From contig JAOPHQ010001144.1 in the NCBI GenBank assembly GCA_030340625.1, positions 248,001-312,000 of the forward strand: a stretch of 64,000 nucleotides of DNA, read 5' to 3'. Shown piece after piece: positions 22,201-34,100 of the stretch (its first letter is position 1; every line of letters starts with the position of its first letter). This DNA comes from Merluccius polli (lineage: Eukaryota; Chordata; Actinopteri; Gadiformes; Merlucciidae). The position numbers and the translations under genes are program-made. The notes below the pieces were generated by a model that searched no databases, was not told the origin of the DNA, and saw only the letters and a program-made list of their open reading frames with translations.

Positions 22201-25200
22201 TACCTTCTGATACGAGTGTCGTACCTGATACGAGTGTCGTACCCTGTCAACGACTATTGGCATAAACTGTGCATGAGGTAATAAGCCCGCGGTGGGCCAA
22301 GTAGGTTCGGGAAACCTAGACGCGTAACTGCGCATGAGGCGGCGTGTTCCATACTCTGACCCATCCCCGAACAGGTTATAATCCGGTTCCTAAAATAGAG
22401 TTTTTAGACCGAGGCGTACCGGCAGCGTGCTAAACACACTCCCCGAGGGCATATAGCTCCGCCTAAGAGACTAGACTCCGTAAGGTTCCGTGACCGATTC
22501 CTAAAATAGTTTTTAGACCGAGGCGTACCGGTAGCGTGCAAGACACCCTTACCGAGGGCATATAGCTCCGCCTAAGAGACTAGACTCCGTAAGGTTTCGA
22601 GACCTAGACGCGTATAGGCAGCGTATCGATTACCCCGACCTCAGAAGGAGAGGGTTGGGTACCCCTCCTATCCGCAATCAAGTAGCGGACCCCTAGGACC
22701 TCCAAAACGAGCGTTCTACCCAATTCTATACGTAGCCTATTAGATAACGGATAGGACAACCGGACCGCAATTAAATAGCAGACCGGAAAAACATAGACAT
22801 TCTAAAAAAGTGAGTGTTTTACCATCCTCCTTATCCGCATTAGAGCATCGGATAGGAGATAAGAACGGGTTTGGTGCCCGGATCCGCAATTGACTAGCGG
22901 AGTGGACGTATAGAAAACTCCCAAACGAGTGTTCTACCCCTTCCCTATAGAGCGTAACAGTGACCGCCCCTTTTTAACAGCTCCGGTGCCGGAAGTAAAT
23001 TTCCCATGCATTTATCTCGTCCACTTTTCGTATAATCCTTATAAAAAGAGTATTAAGCCTTTAACCAAGCCGATCGTTCGTTGTGGTAGTCGTGACCATA
23101 TTATGTTTGATTCGGGCATAAAAAGAATTTGGAAAACGGAAGAAAAGCCAAAGGTACTTTATTTTGTTGACCGAGTGAGGAACTACTCATCCCGAATCAA
23201 ACATAATATGGTCACGACTACCACAACGAACGATTGGCTTGGTTCAAGTCTTAATACTCTTTTTATAAGGATTATACGAAAAGTGGACGAGATAAATGCA
23301 TGGGAAATTTACTTCCGGCACCGGAGCTGTTAAAAAGGGGCGGTCACTGTTACGCTCTATTCGAGATCAAAATAACGAATAGGATAAACCGGAACCGCAA
23401 TTGAATAAGCGGACCGAATAGCTGGGCCTCCCCAAACGAGTGCGCCAGGCGCGATTAGAGTAGCGCAGATTGGAGAAGACGAGAGACGAAGGGGAAACCC
23501 GACGGCTCGGCGTCGCGGGTGAGGACATCGGTATACTGTCACCGAGGTTGCTCATAATTTGGTGGTACCACGTGCATAACTCTGTATACCGGTATTTGTC
23601 TATATCTGTGTGTGATCGGCTTGTCGCTGTATCTGTGTGTGCGAGAAGCGCGGCCCGGGTCTGGGCCTGAGTGTGTGTGTGTGTGTGCGAACGGCTCCCT
23701 TCTGACTGTCTGTCCGCAGGCCTCTGTGTGTTAAAAAAAAAAAAAAAAAAGTACTTGAGCAGCTTTGTTGTTTATACCTGATCGCTGTGTGGTTTATATC
23801 TGGCCACTGTGTTGCTTACATTTGCGGGGTTGGTGATAGATATATAGAGAATATATTATCTGATCACTGTGTTGCTTTTAATTGTTGGATTAGTGATAGG
23901 TATATAGAGAATATATTACCGGATCACTGTGTTGCTTTTAATTGATGGGTTGGTGATAGATATATATATTCGTAAGTGGAGGATATATTATCTGATCACT
24001 GTGTTGTTTACCATTGCTGTGTTGGTGATAGATATATATATTTGCGGAGTGGAGAATATATTGTCTGATCACTGTGTTTCTCACAACTGCTGAGTTAGCA
24101 ATGGATTGCCTGATCATTGTGTTGCTTAAAACTGCTGTGCTGTGGTTGAGAATAGACGGCCGCCGAGCCATAGGATAGAGCGGTTAAGCAAGTGTAGGAA
24201 TAGAAGAAAGGATCAGGAAAGTTGCTAAGATGTGCGATCGGAAGATCGGTAAGATGGAGAGAGAAGTCCAGATGCGGAAAGTTGATGTAATCCTGGCCGC
24301 GAGCACCGAAGCGGGTGCTGGGCCAGAGGGAAAGAAAAAGTGGTCGAATAGTACATACAGCAATGGGAGAAGCAAGGGGTGTCCAAGACCGGCCTAGCCG
24401 AAGCTCACCTCCGCAACCTGGAGGCTGAGGTAACTAGAGAGACAGCTAGGGCAGTCCGCCGTACCCTGCCCCCGACCCTGACCATGGCCGTGACTGAAGA
24501 CAAACGACCCGCAACGGCCACCCCCGACCCTACCTCCCCGACTGCCCCTCCCGTGACCCTACCTCAACCCCGACTCCGACTACCAACCCCGGCCTCCCGG
24601 CGACAAAAGAGCAGAGGGCTCTACTCCCCTACCCCTCCCCTTACTAGCGATTGGAATGTGCTCAAATAAATTGTATTAAGAATAGTGTTTGTATAGCCTA
24701 CCTAAGAGTCAGGTAATAGGATCGAGCAGAGTGGCTTGGGAAGCCTGTAGAGAGCAGGGGTAGGAAAGAGCAAGGAAAGAAGGAGAGGAGAAAAGTGAAA
24801 AAGTGGGAGGGGAGCAGAGCAGCTTTACATTCACTTGGAGGGGACAAAGAAAAAAAAAAAAAGGCGTTGGCCCTTCTGTTATTTGGCGCGTAAAAAAGAG
24901 AATTAATAGGGATCATTAGGCCTAAAGTTAATTTTAGTCTATACGTTTGGTCTTTGAAAAGTGCCTAGGAACGGATGTGTGAGAGACTGTAAAGAAAAAA
25001 GTAGAATAAACAGCAGAACAGATATTATTACATTGTGTGAGTGTGCTGCAGATGAGAGGATGAAGTTATTAATGATAAGTAGTTTAATTACAGGAGTGAC
25101 GACTCCTTATGTAAATATTGTAAAAAACAGTTTTATTATTTCTTAAAGTTGTGAAACTATTTAGATTAAACAACTGCTGATGGAAGCCTATAGAACGACT

Positions 25201-28200
25201 TGCGGAGGCGATACAAATGATTCTCTATCCAGGGGACCACTAGGTTTCCCCCTCTGATCCATAAGGGCGTTGGCCCGGCTCCGCTCTCTCTGAAGTCACT
25301 TTAACAAGTGAACTGCACATGCGAGGATTTTAGGAGGAGCTACAGGTTACACAGACACGTGGCCACGCCCCTATTGCACTCTTGGAGCTACAAGGGGGGG
25401 GAGATGGCAGAATGAGGCCTAGTACAATAATTCTGTTTATTGGTGGTCATTATTTGATCATGAATTTTCTAATCAAGACTTTTAAATTCATAAATAACCC
25501 TATGTTGACAGATGTTATTACAGCGATAAAAGATGTTCTTATGTTACAACTGAATGATTACATTTAAATTTTGTCCTGTCATTAATGTGCAGCAAATTTG
25601 CTTGAATAGACATTGAATTCTCTGTTTTGTTTTTGTTTTTGTTTTCCTTTATCTACATTTGTACGAGAATCCTAAGCGAAGGAGGGGACCTCCGTGGCCA
25701 GGGGGTTCCTCTCCAAAGGGACATCTCAAACGTCTCGTATGATGATAATAATAATGATAATACATTTGTTTGAAGGTGTCTTTCGAGACACAGGGTCGCC
25801 TTACAGTGCAAAGTGGTAAAGGGACAACCAGCTCAGTATGTCCCATGGGGATAACAGACTTAGAGGGGTTAGAATAAAACATGAATAAAGAAAGCACTGT
25901 GATCATTAGAACGTTTAAGGATTTGTTGGGACACAGAGGGTGATTTCATTTTGTTTTGGTTTTTTGTTCTAGTTATTGTGTTTTATTTGTTAAATTGCCA
26001 AATTGCTTTGGTCAGACAAATGTTGTCAGGACATGCCAACAAAAGTGTCTGTCATATGAATGAAGTTAAAGCAGGTGAAGACAACAGCTCCCCTACTGTT
26101 AGAAACCTGCACTGCATGTTGTAGTCCAGGAAGTTTCTGCACACATGCTTCCCGTGTGTGTGTGGGTTTGATAGTTGTTACCCCCAGTGGCCAACTTGCA
26201 AATAAATTTACAGCTTGAGGTACTGAGCTACTGCTAACACAATGGAGTTTAAGAACAATCACCATATTGTACCATTTTTATGTAATTACTCCTCTTCATG
26301 TGACTAGTTACCTTTGAATGATAGTTACAAGGTCTAGGACGACGATTGAAGCCATTTCACCTGACTGGTTCCATCCCGAGATGGAAGCCATAGTACGACA
26401 ACACATCCACAACTGCCAGACTTGCCAAGCCCACAACCCCCGACAGAGCCAAAAGTCACCACAAGGCCACTTCCCCGTTCACTCCCGTTCCAAGAACTGT
26501 GCATAGACTACACCGACATGGGCAAAGACAACCAAGTGAGAGGGTGTTGTTATCTGTTAGTCATAACAGACCGATTCTTTAGATGGGTAGAAGCTTTCCC
26601 CGCCAAACACAAAGACGCCCATACGGTAGTAAAACACCTGCTACATGACATTATTCCTAGATGGGTCTTTCCTAAGACCATAGCCTCAGACAACGGTAGC
26701 CATTTTTCCAACCGTCTGCTAGAAGAGGTAGAACGCACCCTAGGCCTAGGTCACCGCTTTGGGTCTGTGTACCATCCGCAGAGTCAGGGAATAGTTGAAC
26801 GAGCCAACAGATCTATCAAGGGAGCAATAGCAAAAGTGATAGATGCAGGACAGTCACCTGAGACTATCCTCCTGTCGTCAGAGGTCGACAGGCTAACTAA
26901 AAACAAAAAGATGAGCTGGTTACAAGCTCTGCCTCTAGCCCTGATGAGTGTCAGGTCTCAGCCTGGTTCGCGCTCAGGACTTAGTCCCTATGAGTTAGTG
27001 ACCAGTAGACCTATGTCAGGACCACACTCTGCCTATAGGGCCCATGTCAGATCACTTAGATGAAGTCCTGTTAGAATACGTCCAGGCCCTAACCCTTGTC
27101 TCTCGAGCTTTGTTCACCCAGGTTACCGCCCCGTCGCCTCAGGTTTCCCACCCGGCTCCTGACCCTACCTGGTGACTGCATATATGTCAAGGTCCACAAG
27201 AGGAAGTCACTGGGTCCAAGGTGGACAGGCCCCTACAAGGTACTTTTGGCTACCCCCTTCTCTGTCTCCCTACTAGGCAAGAGCGGAGCAGAGTGGCACC
27301 ACCTGACGCACACCCGGAAAGCAGATGGGCCTGTTTCACGCACCTATGGTCAGGTTCATGCCGGTCTACAGGCCCTTGAGGAGAAGCAGCCCGCCAACCT
27401 ACAGACGTTAGGGGAGATATGGGGAGGAACGAGAGCTTGAGACTACTACTGGGAGCATTGCTGAGTGTGTCAGTTGGCACACTGCTCCTGTATGGTCTCT
27501 TGCGACTCATCCTGCCCGGCCCTGTTCCAGTCCCGACAACCCCATGGAGATGGGGCTTCCTCGACTACGACGATGCCAACAGCACCAAGGCCATCAACAC
27601 CAACGCCAACAGCATCAACATCAACGCCACCTGCGCCAACGACACCCAAGGTACTGTCCATAACCCCCCACTTGTCTACAACCCCCCTGCCCGCAGACGC
27701 AGAACCATCCTCCCCCACGACAACCCCCATGCGCCAAGAAGAAATGACTCAGACCCCTGCCTCCGCCAGTTTGATGGCGTTCAGCTCACCCACATCAACG
27801 GCACCAAACGTATGTACTCTATTCCCCTGCGCACCCTATTCACTGCTGCTATATGGAAACGTCCCGGCTCTAGGTGAGAGCATGACAACAAGTATGTGTG
27901 CGACGGACCGATAGAGGGTAAACCCGAATGGCAGAAAGGCACATCCAGGGGTTTTGGTCTAACGGGGTGTAGAAATGCGGGGCACGTTCTGTGGGACACC
28001 AGAGACAAAAGGGCGGGGACAGGCATAGCGGGGAGCGGCAATCGAGCAACTAGAGCATACACCAATCCTCGCGCACGCTCAGACGATACTAGATTACTCC
28101 AGGAGGGCGGGGGATTAAGTATGGAAGGAAAAAACGTGATCCTCACTCTCACCTCGGTAGGCGCTCACCAATATCAGAATCCTCTATGCCCCTCCGCACC

Positions 28201-31159
28201 AGACGTTTTATATCTAACTGTGGGAGTTAGTATGTGGGGAGCATGGGACCCCATGAGCGTCGTTAGAATTAACATCTTGCCCGAATCGCACTCGTCAACC
28301 CCGGCCATTACTTATACTGATCAAGGCGTGACTATATTCAATGTAGAGTCCACTAATGACATCCCCACCCACGACATATTCGCCCAGGCCACGGGGCTCT
28401 CTGAGACTAATCAATGGTTAGCATGGCTAATTGGCACTGTTCGCCTACAAGGGCTGTCTGATTGCGTCGCTTGTGCAGCAGCTCGTCCAGCCTTAACTAC
28501 CGTCCCTGTATACCTCAATGCGACCGACGACTCCCGTGGCACCTATTGCATGCTGCGGCTCTTTATGGAAGCACACCCCAAGAATTGTACTCTCCTCGGG
28601 AATTTGTTTCCTCCCGGTTTAAACGAGACGACTCCGCCCACATTCACAGCGCGACCCGCGTCCTATTGGTGCTTCACTCGAGCGGGTAAGCGACCGGTAG
28701 ATCTTCCCGCTGCATGGTGTCAACATACAACTAACGTTACTGGATGGGCAAATATGACTCACCTGACTCTCGGTCGAATGGACCTTTATTGGCTATGCGC
28801 TACTGACATTCTGCGATTGCGCCTACCTAGACACTGGTCGGGGACATGTACTATCGTGCGACTGACTGTGCCCGTGACCGTATTCGTCCAGACGTCTAAC
28901 GCTACTAACAATACGGCCCCTGAACGCGCCCGACGTGACACTACCTACCCCGCCAGTTTCGACCTCACCCAAAACTCTCCCTGCTACATCGACGCTATAG
29001 GCATTCCACGAGGCGTTCCAAACGAGTACAAATTAGCAGACCAGATTGGGGCCGGATTCGAGAACATACCGATCCTATCAGGTCTCTTCCCTATTACGCC
29101 GAACAAAAACGTAGATCGCATTAACTATATCCACTACAATGTGCAACGCCTAGCCAACCTCACCAGGGATGCCGTGGAGGGCATCTCTACCCAACTCGCT
29201 GCCACCTCCCTAATGGCGTTCCAGAACCGCGTGGCCCTGGACATGCTCCTTGCCGAGAAAGGAGGTGTCTGCGCTATGTTCGGCGACCAGTGCTGCACGT
29301 TCATCCCCAACAACACAGCCCCGGATGGGTCTGTTACCAAAGCACTCAACGGTCTCCGAGCTCTGTCCACGGAGCTGAAAGAAGCCTCTGGGTTGGACAA
29401 CCCACTTGAGGCCTGGATGCAAGGCCTGTTCGGCAGATGGAAGGCCCTTGTCATGGCCGTCCTCACATCCCTTGCCTGTTTTCTGGCTATTCTTATCACC
29501 TGCGGATGTTGCTGCATCCCCTGCGCCCGTACTCTTTGCCTCAGACTCATTGCCACGGCCCTGTCCAAGGAGGACGCTCCCAAAGACTATGATCACCAGA
29601 TGGTCTCTCTCCTGGTCGAGCCCTGTCAAGACTGCGACGATTATTATGACGATGTGACCAGTCACGACGACGACGATTACTATCGCGAGGCGACCATGAC
29701 TATTAATAGCTTACGAAGTTGTTCCGCTCCCCTAAGGCATGAGGGCAACTACGCTGTATTGCTTACGCTGTTCCCCCTACATTCCTTTTGCTTAGCATGT
29801 TCCACTTGATGAGTGTAGAGTCAAAAGGTATGTTGGCATTTAAGTCTTACGTTGGGGGTGTTACCACCCTGCTACATGGATAGATAAGGACTCCGCTAAA
29901 GAAAGTTGCTATTTAGCATTTCTACATTTACATTTGCATTTATACATATAATCATTTTATCCCCTCATATATATATAGGGAGATATGTATATCCTACAGC
30001 TCTACCCGATCCACCGTTGAATAAACAGGGGCGAAGCATGACCCATGGAGTTATGACCCGAGAGAGGTGGCTGAGGGGAAAGAGCTCAGAGTGTATCCTT
30101 GTCCCATCCCCCGCTGTTTATGCATTATGATCCCGTTATAACATTTTATACTTTTGCATTTTTCTAGTAACATTTGTTAGATGTGATGGTACTGCCTGTG
30201 TCTGACCTCTAGGCGGAAGCCGCCAGTTGGTACCGACGGGTAGCCCATCTATTGTGATGCTGTTCCATACGTTTACCTATGCATGCTTGTGTGCTGTGTT
30301 TATGACTAAGTGCCTATGTCCAACAGGTGTTTTTTAATGTGAAGTCATCTTGCGATGACTTGAGAGGGATATATTGAAAACCGCCTGTTGCTTTACGACT
30401 GTTTTACTATGTACCCCTGAGTCTCAACAGGTCCGCCCTAAAAATGTGTATTGAATTGGCAACTCTAAATGAGGAACAAAAATTCGCAATTGGCAACCGT
30501 GTATTGTAAAATCTTTTATTAACACGATATATCTTTTATTAACACGATATATTGTTAGGCGGAAGGGGGGAATGCGTGATTGTTGACGGGGGGCCGGCTC
30601 AAAAATAATAGTACACCAAATAAAAAAATATAAAATAAAATAAAAAAATAATTACGGCCGGCCGGCTCGGCCTGAAATCGTCCGGCCGTTGGGGAAATCT
30701 CCCGAACCTCCCGACGGCCAGCCGTCCCGATGGCCAGCCGTCCCGATGGCCATAGTGTAGTGTGTGTAACGTGCATACACTTTGCTTCTCTCATCTACAA
30801 GGAAGCAGTTCCCATTTTTACATATGTGAACAAATAGGCGTAAATCTAGCGTACACAGTTACCCAAAAATATTCAGGCTAATAGTAATGACACCTTTTAT
30901 TATGCCATCAACAGCGCGTGGAATGTTTTATAATCGGAAACACAGAAACACGAAGCCGTGTAACTGAAAGATATTCGGCAGACTGAAAATGCGCTTCAGC
31001 TTATTTGACAGAAGAGCTCATCTATAAGCAGTGCTTGAAGTGGGCCGGTACGCACCGGCACTTTTTCTTGCGTACCGGCACTTGTCACAGGCTGCCCCCC
31101 CACCCCCTCGTCGGTCGTAGGTCCGGGGTGGGTTATGATCGGCCCCCCCCGGTCGACAA

Positions 31160-31196
<37 letters not shown>

Positions 31197-34100
31197 TCGT
31201 ACGCAGTACTGGCACTTATTTTTTTCCACTTCAAGCGCTGTCTATAAGCAAAGTAATCTCGGTCTACATTGCAAATATATCACCATGCATTCATAACCTC
31301 GTGATTCAGTGAGAGTGAGGCCAAAACATCGAAAAGTATGTCTTTGTGACATTTCTTCATTTACATTTTGTCAACGGAAAATGAAAAGCTGAAAAGATTT
31401 AAACAGAATAACTAATTATTTTTCCCTCTGATGGGCATGCGCGCGCTACGGCGGGGTTGGACACGTCTGGGTCCAGTAGTGGCGATGCGCGATGTGCTCG
31501 CCATGGAACAAGCGCGCCTGCATTTAAAGGGAATGTGAGCCGACGCTCTGATTGGTTTATTGCACGTTACCCCCAAACCACGCCTATGACTAATGTAGCT
31601 ACTTCAGACCAACCCATTTTAGATTTGCGCTGGGCGCGAGCGTCATTTATCCCGCCGGCATAATAGCAACAGCGCCCAAGATCCGCCCACAAAGCCACTT
31701 GCGCTTTGCGGTTCATACTTGCGTTTCAGACCGGTAAAATAGGGCCCATAGTGATCATTGTTTATAGGCTCCCCTCCCCTCACAGAGAATCCCTTGCGCA
31801 CCCAGATGTAACAAAAATGTCCAGGGGAGTAGCAGGTGATGAGCGCTACTGCCTGAGACTGAGAGCCATGTTAATCAGAGCGCTTGGTGATGTCACGCGG
31901 CCCAAACCTCGCACATCTTAGGCGGGGGAGGCCCGGTCAAAATGGGCACTGCGACTCAGCCTCCCCATGAAAGACGGGGGAAGCCAATTAAAGATGCCCT
32001 GCTATCTAACTTCAAACTAGAACTTGCCCTTTTTGAACCAAAAAGTATCCATGTATCCGCTCATGATGTCATCCCCCCTGGCCGAACCTGCCCTTTAATC
32101 TATATAGCCCCAAGGGACCTGAGACTCAGGGCTCACAATCAGCAGAACTTCTCGCGAGGCAAGCTCTTTGTGACACCCGCGGTATATTTGTTATTGTATG
32201 CTTTTACCCGTTGACTTTGATTAGCTTTTGATTAACAATAAATATACTCAGTTTAATTCAGTTTACATCTCTTTATTTGCTCCTCTTTTTGATCTGAACC
32301 CTTAAAGGGCCCGCACCATTGTTAGCCTAGAATAGGCCAGAGATTTTTCTCCCAACACTTACTTTCTGCTGACATTGGAAAAGGGTTGCTTTTCGGCTTT
32401 GCTGTGGGTCACAGGCAAAGTAAAATTAACAAAACATTGCAATACTACAAGACACATTGCAGGAACAATAACTTTATACAGCACATAAGTGGATATGTAA
32501 AATAAACAAATCCAAATTACAATGAAATGGCAGCAGAATTGCAACAAGGGAGAAGTTTAACCTACTTTTCTTCCCCTTTAATGCTGAGACTGGGGTTGAA
32601 GTACGTCTCCCACAGGAGGGACGGTTGGTATTGTATTGTATCGCACCACCTGAAACACAAAGGACAGATTGTAGATATACCAAGGCAAGACAATAACTAA
32701 CCTCGTAACATCTTGACCTTCCCTTACAAACCAGTAATACATTAACACCCATAGCAATCATCTAAAATACCTTAACTGCGATCAACATTGACAGGGTCGT
32801 TAGTTAGTGTTGTGCTTCAAACAAAGGAACTCTGCTGGTATGACAGCTGCATACATGTATGATGTTTTGTTAAAACAGTCTGACATGGATCCCTTTACAA
32901 TTAAGTGCAGCTTGAGATTTGAAAACATTCATGCTACTTAAAGTTGGAGGACCGACAATAGCACTTACGTCTCGGTGTCCCTTCGTCGACTGTCCTTGAT
33001 GGTGGACCCATCGCGGAAACATTGGGGGAGGCAATGCTCAAATCTTGGAAAATAATGTTGAAATTAGTACACAAAAAATTTGAATGTTTGGAAGACAACT
33101 ACATATTTGTAGCGCTACAAGTGTGTTATCTAAGCTGTATTTCCAATGACAAACCACATTAGCCTATGAAGCAGCTCTATGGTGTACTCTAAATTCACAG
33201 CCATATCCATTCCCTCACTTGAATAGCTTGTGCAAAAGTGGGTGACAAACCAAACGGTTATTCAAAAGTGCATTACTAACTGCTATTCGGCAATTATGAG
33301 AACTCACGTGTGGGAGTGGAACTGCCCTGGCTCAAGTCCAAGTCACCTTGAGGCGTCATTGGGCTCCCTATAACAAATAACAGCAGGTTAAAAGACAAAT
33401 AAAAAAACACACAAATAAATGCTCCAGCTTTATAATGAAAGATCACATGAACTACTCAAGCTGTCTTTGATGGGGACTGATGTCGATGTGCATGTCTTCC
33501 TTGCATTGACGCAGATCAGAATAATCATAACAGATCTGCGGTCACAAAAAAATGAATAACCTAGCTAGATTAGGTTAGCAAGTCCACTTCCTATACTGAA
33601 AAATAATTACGTATTGGGGTCTCCACACTTTCCCACGGTGAGCCAATCACTGGCGGAGTCTGGAGTCTTGGGGACCCTGACAAAACATACATCAACACCG
33701 TACACTAAATACAGCAGTTAGAGCAATATATCATTCAAAAAATATATAATTTAAAATAAAAACATTACACAATATGGATATGGCAGTAAAGAAAATACGG
33801 TTACTTCTTAGAGTGGCTCTCCCACGAGTAGGTGGTGACACAAGGGTCACCCTCTCTCCACCTCCAAGGCGTGGGGACCGCCTTACAAGATCTAACAGGT
33901 CAAATAAAGTACTACATCAAGCCTACAAAACAATAACTACTCCAGCACAATACGATTATGCACATCTTTAGCAAAGACGATTTATGTGCTACAGCCTCCG
34001 CTGCTGTAAAGGTAGCAGTTTGTCTTTGAAACAGATGACCAATCTGAAATGTAGTGTGGAGTCTTGGTGACCCTGACTAAACATAGAACATACATCAACA

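Larger units (their letters stand above)
21047..32357 (+). mobile_element. Endogenous retrovirus (class I type), defective
   Basis: Plus strand. Two related LTR segments of about 605 bp (21047-21959 with a 300-bp insertion, and 31752-32357) differ at roughly six positions plus a small gap, so the copy is fairly young. Between them, in order: a tRNA-Trp-type primer site, a long repeat-bearing leader, a gag stub, 1.6 kb of unrecognised sequence where CA, protease, RT and RNase H should be, a frameshifted integrase, an env frame with one stop, and a purine tract. The right LTR ends exactly after the bases CTTAC, the inverted splice donor of the host gene's ninth exon. The left boundary is uncertain, and no target duplication was found. 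Confidence 0.8.

Noticed and set aside
22929..23333. 134-codon open frame in the ERV leader as a gene
   Set aside because: It spans both arms of a hairpin MITE; the frame is a by-product of the inverted repeat and has no start context or domain.
27470..27914. Additional overlapping ERV accessory gene
   Set aside because: Pro/Ser/Thr-rich alternative frame over the env start with no recognisable domain; most likely an overlap shadow.
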